The position numbers and the translations under genes were made by a program. From an uncultured bacterium (lineage in GTDB: Bacteria > Cyanobacteriota > Vampirovibrionia > Gastranaerophilales > Gastranaerophilaceae), in assembly GCA_902489575.1 (NCBI GenBank), contig CABUAQ010000006.1, positions 1 through 37,805 on the forward strand: 37,805 bases of DNA. The letters are read 5' to 3'. The notes below the pieces were generated by a model that was given only the letters and a program-made list of their open reading frames with translations, did no database searches and had not been told where the DNA came from. Shown here piece after piece: positions 26,894 through 33,323 of the stretch; position 1 is the stretch's first letter; every line of letters begins with the position of its first letter.

Positions 26894-27147
26894 GCAAATT
26901 TCATGAGAATACACGAAATTCAGCAGATATGACAGATACAATAATCGTTCCCAGAACAATATTCAAAGGGTATCTTGGAATTATGACAGGTACAACATTT
27001 CTTACCCTTGGCGGCATATTAAACAAACACCCAAAAATATCTAAAACACTAAATATAACCGGCTTATTAACATCGCTATATGGAACATATGCATTTGTAA
27101 GACCATTCATTATAAAAGACTGCAAGGGCGTTACTAAAGGGTCATGA
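26890..27147 (+). CDS. Small membrane protein, probable 3' part of a frameshifted gene
   Basis: An 85-codon frame opening at a TTG that overlaps the stop of the 24-codon ORF in a TTGA tetranucleotide; an internal ATG at 26929 is the alternative start. It encodes about two membrane helices (GYLGIMTGTTFLTLGGIL and TLNITGLLTSLYGTYAFV) and a basic tail. No family recognised. Neither start has a good ribosome site, so it is either translationally coupled to the upstream ORF or the remainder of a gene broken in the A7 run. Confidence 0.5.
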   Translation: MSKFHENTRNSADMTDTIIVPRTIFKGYLGIMTGTTFLTLGGILNKHPKISKTLNITGLLTSLYGTYAFVRPFIIKDCKGVTKGS

Positions 27148-27257
27148 CATCACAGCATATAAAGGATTGAACCGCAGATGCTTTGAGCATAACAAAAAAA
27201 CATCTCGGGTGAGAAGGCTCTCCATACTGTAAAAAAAAAGTTAAAAATCTTAAAATA

Positions 27258-27328
27258 CTCCCGGAGATGGATTCGAACCACCGTTAAAAGAGCCAGAATC
27301 TTTCGTCCTGCCGCTAGACGATCCGGGA
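27258..27328 (-). tRNA. tRNA-Gln (anticodon CUG)
   Basis: On the minus strand the acceptor arms TCCCGGA and TCCGGGA pair over 7 bp with the U1-A72 pair typical of tRNA-Gln. The D arm GTCTAGCGGCAGGAC is of Gln/Glu type. The anticodon stem AAAGA/TCTTT encloses loop TTCTGGC with anticodon CTG, and the T arm has GGTTCGAATCC. The discriminator is G, and CCA is not encoded. Confidence 0.93.
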
Positions 27329-27350
27329 ATATTCAATTAAGTACATAAAT

Positions 27351-27378
27351 ATCTTAGCACCAGAAAATATATTTACAA
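27351..27378 (-). promoter_or_regulatory. Promoter of tRNA-Gln
   Basis: Minus-strand -35 TTGTAA (27373-27378), 16-bp spacer, -10 TAAGAT (27351-27356), about 22 bp before the mature tRNA. The -10 is the same as that of tRNA-Lys. Confidence 0.55.
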
Positions 27379-27403
27379 GTACTACATATACAATTAGATC
27401 TGA

Positions 27404-28777
27404 CTAAATTAATTCATTAAATTGCATATAATCAATACCCCCAACGGATTTATAAATATTTATAGCCGCAATCAGAGTATTGACTTTATTTGATATATTT
27501 GATTTTTCTGCAAGTAAAAGAGCCTCTTGAGCTTGTAAAAATTCAAGATTAGAAGCAGACCCAATTTCAAATTTCATACCATAGAGGTTATATTTATTTT
27601 GTTCAATGTTGTAACGTTCCTCACTGTCTGCAAGATTATTCCTTGCGGCTTTTGCACTTACCAAGGCATCATTAACTTCCTGTAATGATGTTAAAATAGT
27701 TTTTTCATATATTTGAAGAGCTTTTTCATACTCATATTTATTATAGCGCAGCATTGCTATTTTTCTTCCTCCCATAAACAGATCCAGAGAAGGTAACAAA
27801 CCTGCATTTGATAAGAAAGTATGAGAACCAAACATATTTGAAAGACTATAAGCATTAAATCCAAGTTGCCCGAATAAAATAAATTTAGGTAAAAATTCTC
27901 TACGTGCGACTCTGACATCAAGCCCCGTTTTCTTAATAAAATATTCGCATTTTATCAAGTCAGGACGGTATTGAACAGCTTCAGACTTAATATCCTGAGG
28001 AAGCTCAATAAGCTTGATTTTATCATAACTGCTTCTGTCAATTCTCGAAATACTCCTGTCGCCAAGAATCACTTTTAACTGATTTTCTAAAATATTTTGT
28101 TTTTCTTTGAGATTACTTAATTCCTCTTTGAAAGAAGTTAATAACTGCTTTTCATACAAAACTTCATTAATTGAACATAACCCGCCCTTATACTTTTTCT
28201 CATATAATTCAACTATTACATTTTGTAAAGAAACAAGTTTTTCCTGATTATCAAGCAACTTATCAGCTTTAATAAGGTTATAATAGTTAGAGGCAAGCGC
28301 TGAAGACATCATTATATAAGAAGCTCGCTCATCTTGTTTTAACATTTCAAGTTTTTGTTTAACACTTTTTGAACGCAGATAATTTTCACCCCATATGTCG
28401 ACCTCATAAGTCATTGTTAGAGGCATTAAAAACCTGTTCTGATTATAATCAGGGATAATAACATCTCCAAAATGAACATCTGAAGCTGTAAATTCCCTTG
28501 TAATTTGCGGGTTAAAAGTCAACTGGGGTAATTGATCAGCAAAAGACATCTTTACAACCTGCTGTGCCTGTTTTGTTGATGCAGTAGCAATTTTTAAATC
28601 CCTGTTATTCTCATATGCAAACAACATATATTTATCTAAATTTTCATCTCCAAACTTTTTCCACCAGCCCAAATTCATATATTCAATTCTATCAGGCTCG
28701 ACAGATACCGTTTTTGCTTGTACTAAGGGTGTACACATCAATATAATCAGGGTAATAGCTATTTTAAATACTTTCAT
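27404..28777 (-). CDS. TolC/NodT-type outer-membrane efflux factor
   Basis: A 457-residue outer-membrane factor. A Sec signal peptide (residues 1-21, cleaved near VQA) has a Cys at position 15, but it does not fit a lipobox, so the protein is probably not a lipoprotein. Two OMF repeats with long helices follow: residues about 40-235, with MMSSALASNYYNLIKADKLL, and 240-450, with YRPDLIKCEYFIKKTGLDVRVAR and SLDLFMGGRKI. It forms the outer-membrane channel of tripartite pumps. It is divergent from marR-emrA-emrB, with only a 72-bp gap holding a perfect palindrome, so all four genes probably form one regulated export system. Confidence 0.9.
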   Translation of the reverse strand: MKVFKIAITLIILMCTPLVQAKTVSVEPDRIEYMNLGWWKKFGDENLDKYMLFAYENNRDLKIATASTKQAQQVVKMSFADQLPQLTFNPQITREFTASDVHFGDVIIPDYNQNRFLMPLTMTYEVDIWGENYLRSKSVKQKLEMLKQDERASYIMMSSALASNYYNLIKADKLLDNQEKLVSLQNVIVELYEKKYKGGLCSINEVLYEKQLLTSFKEELSNLKEKQNILENQLKVILGDRSISRIDRSSYDKIKLIELPQDIKSEAVQYRPDLIKCEYFIKKTGLDVRVARREFLPKFILFGQLGFNAYSLSNMFGSHTFLSNAGLLPSLDLFMGGRKIAMLRYNKYEYEKALQIYEKTILTSLQEVNDALVSAKAARNNLADSEERYNIEQNKYNLYGMKFEIGSASNLEFLQAQEALLLAEKSNISNKVNTLIAAINIYKSVGGIDYMQFNELI

Positions 28778-28801
28778 GTCTTAAATCTCTTTTCAATATA
28801 A

Positions 28802-28829
28802 TTGCTAAATTTTACATTTGTGTTATTAT
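28802..28829 (+). promoter_or_regulatory. Promoter of marR-emrA-emrB
   Basis: -35 TTGCTA (28802-28807), 16-bp spacer, -10 TATTAT (28824-28829). The -10 lies inside the palindromic operator, which suits repression by steric block. Confidence 0.5.
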
Positions 28830-28840
28830 GATAACACAAA
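28817..28840. promoter_or_regulatory. MarR-type operator between tolC-like and marR
   Basis: Perfect 10-bp arms TTTGTGTTAT (28817-28826) and ATAACACAAA (28831-28840) flank TATG. It lies in the gap between divergent genes, overlaps the marR -10, and is about 40 bp from the tolC-like start, so one bound dimer could repress both directions. Binding by the adjacent MarR protein is inferred from position. Confidence 0.7.
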
Positions 28841-28849
28841 GAAAAAATC

Positions 28850-29308
28850 ATGGAACAACTGGAATTATTAAAAAGTCGAATAGGGATGAAACTTGTAAGA
28901 ATCGGGAAAATGACCCGTGCGATTGCGACGCAAAAATTTAGTGCAAACGGACACATTATAACCCCTGAGCAGTTAACGGTTCTTGCAGCATTGATCGATC
29001 ATAACGGAATGTATCAAAGACAAATAGGAGCCATTACCCTGAAAGATCGACCTAATATCACAAGAATAATTAATATTCTTGAAAAAATGGAATTAGTTAC
29101 CAGAAAATCAGATGTTAATAAACGAAAAATCTATAAAATATTCATTACAAATAAAGGCAGAGAAGTTTTTGATAAAGTTATACCAACAGCACTTGAAATA
29201 TGGCAAAAAACGATTGAAGGTGTTGAAGAAAATGATTTAAAAATAACCCTAAGAACTCTTAATAAATTCAAAGAAAACCTGGAAAAAGATTTAAATATAC
29301 AAATTTAG
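28850..29308 (+). CDS. MarR-family transcriptional regulator
   Basis: A 152-residue winged-helix dimeric repressor. The recognition region LTVLAALIDHNGMYQRQIGAITLKDRPNITRIINILEKMELVTRKS, with the wing RKSDVNKRKIYKIFITNKGR, is diagnostic. N- and C-terminal helices would form the dimer interface. It is first in the operon with emrA (19 bp later) and emrB, and divergent to a tolC-like gene; E. coli mprA-emrAB is the known parallel, where drug-like ligands release the repressor. It probably represses its own operon through the palindrome 10 bp upstream. The ribosome site is weak (AAAGAAAAA). Confidence 0.93.
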   Translation: MEQLELLKSRIGMKLVRIGKMTRAIATQKFSANGHIITPEQLTVLAALIDHNGMYQRQIGAITLKDRPNITRIINILEKMELVTRKSDVNKRKIYKIFITNKGREVFDKVIPTALEIWQKTIEGVEENDLKITLRTLNKFKENLEKDLNIQI

Positions 29309-29327
29309 AATTTCCCAAGGAGGATAA

Positions 29328-30467
29328 ATGGACGAAGAAAATAAAAGCACCCCGAATAATGATGAATACATCCCACTAGATAAGGAAAAAATTGAAAAAA
29401 AAGCTAAAAAAAGAATCAAAGAACGTAAAGAAAACGCTAAGAAAAGACGTCCGGAATATAAGAAAAAACGAGTTATAGTACCCGCAACAACAGCAGTTAT
29501 CCTTTTTCTTCTGGGAATATTTGCAGCAATACACTCTACCTATTACCAATCAACAGATGATGCATTTGTAGAGGGAAGGCTTGTTACTATTGCACCGAGA
29601 GTTTCAGGTCCTGTCGTTAAACTACTTGTTGATGATAATGATGAGGTAAAAGCAGGTCAACTGCTTGTTGAAATAGATCCTACCGATTACGAAATAAAAT
29701 TAAAAGAAACCGAAGCAAAACTGTTACAAGCAAAAGCAGAACTAAATGTTACAGAAAAAGAAGTTGAAAAAGATGCGGCAAACGTTAACCAATCAGTAGA
29801 AGATTTATCATCAACAAGCTCAAAACTTAACTTTGCTCAGAAAGACCATAAACGTTATTCGGCAATGTATAAAGAGGGAATTGTTTCTGTTCAGGACTTT
29901 GAAAGCAGCAAGACAAAACTTGACGTATCACAAGCCAATAATAAAGCCGCAGCAGAACGAGCCAAAGCCGCCAAACACCTGCTTGATTCCCAAAAAGCTA
30001 AGACAGAATCAATGAATGCTAATATTAAAAGACTGGAAGCCGAAGTTGAACAAGCAAAACTAAACCTTAAATATACAAAAATTTATGCACCGCAAAGCGG
30101 GATGGTGTCAGCAAGAAGTATTGAAATGGGTAACTACCTTCAGGTCGGGCAACCACTTATGCAAATTGTTCCGGAACAAATTTGGATTGTGGCAAACTTT
30201 AAGGAAATCCAACTTACAAACATGAAACCGCACCAACCTGTATCTATAAAAATTGATACATACCCGAATAAAAGATTCAAAGGCGAAGTTCAAAGTATAC
30301 AACGGGCAACAGGTGCGAAATCAAGCCTTTTCCCGCCGGAAAACGCTGTAGGAAGCTATGTAAAAATAGTTCAAAGGGTTCCGGTAAAAATTATATTTAA
30401 AGAAGACATCTCACAATATAATATTGTTCCCGGGATGTCAGCAGTACCGAAAGTTAAAATCAAATAA
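29328..30467 (+). CDS. emrA: EmrA/HlyD-family membrane-fusion protein
   Basis: A 379-residue periplasmic adaptor linking EmrB-type transporters to the outer-membrane channel. The N-terminal cytoplasmic segment of about 48 residues is unusually long and Lys/Arg-rich. A single membrane helix (about 50-68) follows, then a biotinyl-lipoyl half-motif (SGPVVKLLVDDNDEVKAGQ), an alpha-hairpin (about 120-235) and the second half-motif (IYAPQSGMVSARSIEMGNYL), and a beta-barrel ending with IVPGMSAVPKVKI. The ribosome site AAGGAGGA is ideal. The order marR-emrA-emrB places it in a tripartite drug-efflux system. Confidence 0.93.
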   Translation: MDEENKSTPNNDEYIPLDKEKIEKKAKKRIKERKENAKKRRPEYKKKRVIVPATTAVILFLLGIFAAIHSTYYQSTDDAFVEGRLVTIAPRVSGPVVKLLVDDNDEVKAGQLLVEIDPTDYEIKLKETEAKLLQAKAELNVTEKEVEKDAANVNQSVEDLSSTSSKLNFAQKDHKRYSAMYKEGIVSVQDFESSKTKLDVSQANNKAAAERAKAAKHLLDSQKAKTESMNANIKRLEAEVEQAKLNLKYTKIYAPQSGMVSARSIEMGNYLQVGQPLMQIVPEQIWIVANFKEIQLTNMKPHQPVSIKIDTYPNKRFKGEVQSIQRATGAKSSLFPPENAVGSYVKIVQRVPVKIIFKEDISQYNIVPGMSAVPKVKIK

Positions 30468-30507
30468 AATTTCAAGCTATATATCACAAAATTTACTATA
30501 AAGAATA

Positions 30508-32043
30508 ATGGAAAAAACTAATAAAACAAACCCGTATATAGTAGCAATTTCAGTATTATTGCCATCATTTCTGGCATTAGCCGCCTCCTCGGCTACTAAC
30601 GTAAGCCAACCGCACATAGCAGGTTTCTACGGCGCAACACAGTATGAAGCAAATACAGTAATTACATGTTACATAATTTCAGGAGGAATAATGCTCCCTG
30701 TAACAGGGTATCTTGTAAGAATCCTTGGGAAAAAACTTTTAATGTATTACAGTATATGGTTATTTTGCATTGGATGTTTATCGTGTATATTAGCACCGAA
30801 CCTTCAGACATTAATTGCTGCAAGAATAGTTCAAGGTATTGGCAGCGGATGCATATTACCGCTTTGTCAGGCCATACTGCTGGAAGTATTTCCAGAAGAA
30901 CAACGCGGAGTAGCTATGGGATTATTTGGCGTAGCTGCAATGTTTTCACCTCTGGCTGGACCTTTTATGGGCGGTTATCTGACAGATAATTTTTCCTGGC
31001 AATGGATTTTTATAATTAATATTCCGCTTTGTATGCTCTCATTTCTGTTAGTGAAACTCTTTGTTCCAAGTGACAAACCTGAAAAACAAAAATACAATAA
31101 AAAATTTGATATCGTAGGATATATTTCAATTGTTATTGCAATGTCTTGCTTACAAATAGTACTTGACAGAGGTCAACAATACAACTGGTTTGATACAGGG
31201 TGGATATGCTGGCTGAGCGGGATTTGTATATTTTCATTTGTATTTTTTTATGTTTGGGAATTAGAATATAAGTATCCTGTAATTGAGATTAGAGTATTTA
31301 AGGATAGAAATTTTTTATTTGGAACACTGATAAGTTCATTTATCAACGTAATGCTTTATTCAACACTTCTATTGGTTCCCATGTTTATACAAAGTCTTTT
31401 AGGATACAGTCCGTCAATGTCAGGACTTGCTATGTTTCCGCGTGCAATAATTTGTCTTGTCGGATTGCTCGCAGTCGGGGAAATTTCCAGATTTGTAAAG
31501 CCAAAACTACTGGCAGCAACCGGGCTTTTAATTATGGGAGTATCCATTTTAATGTTCACACAACTAAATACAACCTCTTCAATGGAAAGTGTTATACTCC
31601 CCAACATATTACTTTGTATCGGTGTTCCAACAGCATTTGTACCAATAACAGCACTGTCATTTCTCACACTACCTTCCTCTAAAAACGCGGATGCCGCGGC
31701 TTTACATGCCCTATTTAAAAATGTTATTACTGCGATGGCAACAGCCATGTCTGCAACATTTATAGCCCGAGTATCACAAATTCATCAAAATTATCTGGTT
31801 GGAGACCTTTCATACCACAATCCTGTATTTCAGTATAAACTTATGCTGCTAAAAAACAAATTTCTAACACTTGGTCCATCTGTCGTTGCAATAAAAAAAG
31901 CAAACGGAATACTATATAAACAACTTCTGCAGCAATCGAAACTTGCTTCGTTTTTTGATGCTTTTGCACTTCTGGCTCTGATTTGCATTGTCATAATCCC
32001 GTTGTTACTTATCCTAAAAACGGAAAAAAGAAACGAGGGCTGA
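30508..32043 (+). CDS. emrB: DHA2-family MFS multidrug transporter, EmrB-like
   Basis: A 511-residue inner-membrane protein with about 14 predicted helices. Motif A-like loop GYLVRILGKKLLMYY, motif B-like ARIVQGIGSGCILP and motif C-like SPLAGPFMGGYL are visible, as in drug:proton antiporters. It pairs with the preceding emrA and the divergent tolC-like gene as a tripartite exporter. No Shine-Dalgarno precedes the ATG, which lies 40 bp after emrA. A TACTAT box eight bases before the ATG could mark a second internal promoter, but its -35 is poor. The TGA stop lies in the loop of the downstream terminator hairpin. Confidence 0.92.
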   Translation: MEKTNKTNPYIVAISVLLPSFLALAASSATNVSQPHIAGFYGATQYEANTVITCYIISGGIMLPVTGYLVRILGKKLLMYYSIWLFCIGCLSCILAPNLQTLIAARIVQGIGSGCILPLCQAILLEVFPEEQRGVAMGLFGVAAMFSPLAGPFMGGYLTDNFSWQWIFIINIPLCMLSFLLVKLFVPSDKPEKQKYNKKFDIVGYISIVIAMSCLQIVLDRGQQYNWFDTGWICWLSGICIFSFVFFYVWELEYKYPVIEIRVFKDRNFLFGTLISSFINVMLYSTLLLVPMFIQSLLGYSPSMSGLAMFPRAIICLVGLLAVGEISRFVKPKLLAATGLLIMGVSILMFTQLNTTSSMESVILPNILLCIGVPTAFVPITALSFLTLPSSKNADAAALHALFKNVITAMATAMSATFIARVSQIHQNYLVGDLSYHNPVFQYKLMLLKNKFLTLGPSVVAIKKANGILYKQLLQQSKLASFFDAFALLALICIVIIPLLLILKTEKRNEG

Positions 32044-32062
32044 AACCCTCGTTATATCTTTG
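32032..32062. terminator. Bidirectional terminator of emrB and tRNA-Phe
   Basis: Perfect 8-bp arms AACGAGGG (32032-32039) and CCCTCGTT (32046-32053); the emrB stop TGA lies in the loop. The T-rich tract is better on the minus strand (TTTCTTTTTT), where it ends the tRNA-Phe transcript; the plus side reads ATATCTTTGTTTT. Confidence 0.75.
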
Positions 32063-32069
32063 TTTTAAA

Positions 32070-32145
32070 TGGTGCCGCAACTCGGAATTGAACCAAGGAC
32101 ACAGGGATTTTCAGTCCCTTGCTCTACCAACTGAGCTATTGCGGC
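32070..32145 (-). tRNA. tRNA-Phe (anticodon GAA), CCA encoded
   Basis: On the minus strand the acceptor arms GCCGCAA and TTGCGGC pair. D arm TAGCTCAGTTGGTAGAGCA, anticodon stem GGGAC... with loop TGAAAAT region carrying GAA, and T arm GGTTCAATTCC are standard. The discriminator A is followed by encoded CCA, unlike the tRNA-Lys and tRNA-Gln genes here. Confidence 0.97.
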
Positions 32146-32179
32146 TAGCTATCTGCAACTCATGCTGGCTACATATTCT

Positions 32180-32207
32180 ATTATAAGTGCTAAAACTTTA
32201 AAGTCAA
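32180..32207 (-). promoter_or_regulatory. Promoter of tRNA-Phe
   Basis: Minus-strand -35 TTGACT (32202-32207), 16-bp spacer, perfect -10 TATAAT (32180-32185), about 35 bp before the mature tRNA and downstream of the infC stop. Confidence 0.65.
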
Positions 32208-32242
32208 TACAATCAATTATGTTTGTCAGACTAACTTTAACT

Positions 32243-32737
32243 CTAGGATTGCGGTGCAAGATACAAGGTAACATTACGACCTTCTAATTGCGGTTTCTTC
32301 TCTATCTGGATAGGGTCATTGGCCAAATCTTCAATGAATCGGTTTGCCAATTCGAAAGCCAAATTTGAATGCTGCATTTCCCGGCCTCGCAACATTACCA
32401 CAATTTTCACCTTATTACCCTGTGAGATAAATTTTCTCACACTTTTTATACGCACTTCATAGTCATGAACATCAATCTTATATCTGACTTTTACCTCTTT
32501 TATTTCAACAACGTGTTGTTTTTTCTTCGCTTCTTTGGCTTTTTTAGCCAATTCATATTTATATTTACCGTAATCTAAAATTTTAGCAACCGGAGGAGCT
32601 TGATTCGGGCTAATCAATACTAAATCTAATCCTGCTTCATCTGCCATCTCCATGGCCTTTGATGTTGGAACTACACCGTGATTTGTTCCCTGCGCATCTA
32701 TCAATCTCACTTCTTTTGAACGTATACGCTCATTCAT
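32243..32737 (-). CDS. infC: Translation initiation factor IF-3
   Basis: A 164-residue IF-3, which binds the 30S subunit and checks start codons. The N-domain (MNERIRSKEVRLIDAQG to about residue 75, with KILDYGKYKYE) and the C-domain (about 85-164, with EVKVRYKIDVHDYEVRIKSVRKF and VVMLRGREMQH) are complete. Bacterial infC often uses a rare AUU start for autoregulation; here ATG is used, although ATA lies directly before it in frame. AAGGA is about ten bases upstream. rpmI and rplT do not follow, tRNA-Phe does; the E. coli and Bacillus operon order is therefore broken. Confidence 0.95.
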   Translation of the reverse strand: MNERIRSKEVRLIDAQGTNHGVVPTSKAMEMADEAGLDLVLISPNQAPPVAKILDYGKYKYELAKKAKEAKKKQHVVEIKEVKVRYKIDVHDYEVRIKSVRKFISQGNKVKIVVMLRGREMQHSNLAFELANRFIEDLANDPIQIEKKPQLEGRNVTLYLAPQS

Positions 32738-32975
32738 TATCGTTTTATCCTTATCCCTTGCGGATCTAGTATCGTTAGCTATTGTCTTATCTCCTATATT
32801 AAAGTATTACAACAAGTTCATACTAACATGAAAAAAAAAATTATGCTATAAGTTAATTTAGCAGTTTGTGAAGTTTTGTAACATTGCTAAAAGCCTGCTA
32901 TTACTGAATTTATCTTTTTATAAAAAAATATGAAACAAATATTCTAAAGTTTTTTTTTATTATACCGATATAGAA

Positions 32976-33010
32976 ATTGTTAAGATTAAGGATATTTACC
33001 CGGTAACAAT
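32976..33010. promoter_or_regulatory. Spaced inverted repeat upstream of the 47-codon gene
   Basis: ATTGTTA (32976-32982) and TAACAAT (33004-33010) are perfect 7-bp arms with 21 bp between, so centre-to-centre spacing is 28 bp. It lies 20 bp before the start of the small gene and could be an operator or an mRNA stem. The 292-bp gap between infC and the small gene also holds A/T runs, with no other clear gene. Confidence 0.35.
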
Positions 33011-33029
33011 AAATAAGGAGCATTTAGGT

Positions 33030-33173
33030 ATGGAAAAAACACAGGCTGACACAATTCTTGCAACTATGGAAATCTCGAGAGCAGATCTTTTGGATGTAGA
33101 TGTTTCAAAACCATTACAAGCACTTTTTGATGAATGTTTAAATTTCATCTCGGTAAATGATTTTAACATCTAA
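33030..33173 (+). CDS. Small protein, 47 codons, own transcription unit
   Basis: A short ORF starting at ATG 33030 with AAGGAG nine bases upstream and stopping at TAA 33171-33173. The protein begins MEKTQADTILATMEISRADL and ends LNFISVNDFNI; it is acidic, lacks a signal peptide or membrane helix and is probably a short amphipathic helical protein. No family recognised. Support for a real gene: good ribosome site, even codon use, and a perfect 12-bp terminator 24 bp after the stop that isolates it from the next gene. Confidence 0.6.
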   Translation: MEKTQADTILATMEISRADLLDVDVSKPLQALFDECLNFISVNDFNI

Positions 33174-33196
33174 ATAAAGCCTGACTAAAAAAACAT

Positions 33197-33238
33197 AAAA
33201 GAGTAAGACTATCGAATTATCTTACTCTTTTTGTTTTA
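33197..33238 (+). terminator. Strong terminator of the 47-codon gene
   Basis: Perfect 12-bp arms AAAAGAGTAAGA (33197-33208) and TCTTACTCTTTT (33220-33231), 11-base loop, followed by TTTTTGTTTT. It is the best intrinsic terminator in the window. Confidence 0.85.
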
Positions 33239-33253
33239 TATATACAGAAATTT

Positions 33254-33281
33254 ACAATTAACCAATTGTGTATATACACAA
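33254..33281. promoter_or_regulatory. Overlapping palindromes in the TPR gene promoter
   Basis: TTGTGTATATACACAA (33266-33281) is a perfect 16-bp palindrome, overlapped by ACAATT-AACC-AATTGT (33254-33269). They cover the -35 region of the TATAAT promoter below. Both resemble MarR/OhrR-type sites (TTGTG and ACAATT half-sites). Which regulator binds is unknown. Confidence 0.45.
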
Positions 33282-33296
33282 AAAGAATATTATAAT
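33266..33296 (+). promoter_or_regulatory. Promoter of the TPR-dus operon
   Basis: Perfect -10 TATAAT at 33291-33296, with TTGTGT at 33266-33271 as -35 at a long 19-bp spacing. The leader has AAAGGGAG before the ATG at 33324. Confidence 0.5.
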
Positions 33297-33323
33297 AAAA
33301 TAATCCCTAGAAAGGGAGCATCC

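Noticed and set aside
27164..27173. GGATTGAACC resembles the complement of a tRNA T-arm, next to the tRNA-Gln gene
   Set aside because: The flanking bases do not form a T stem, and no acceptor or anticodon arm can be built around it; treated as chance or an old remnant. The rest of the 27148-27257 gap shows only a weak stem.
28817..33281. Treating the efflux operator and the TPR promoter palindrome as one regulon
   Set aside because: The half-sites are similar but the spacing differs (14 versus 6 bases between TTGTG and CACAA), so the same dimer would not bind both in the same way; kept as separate observations.
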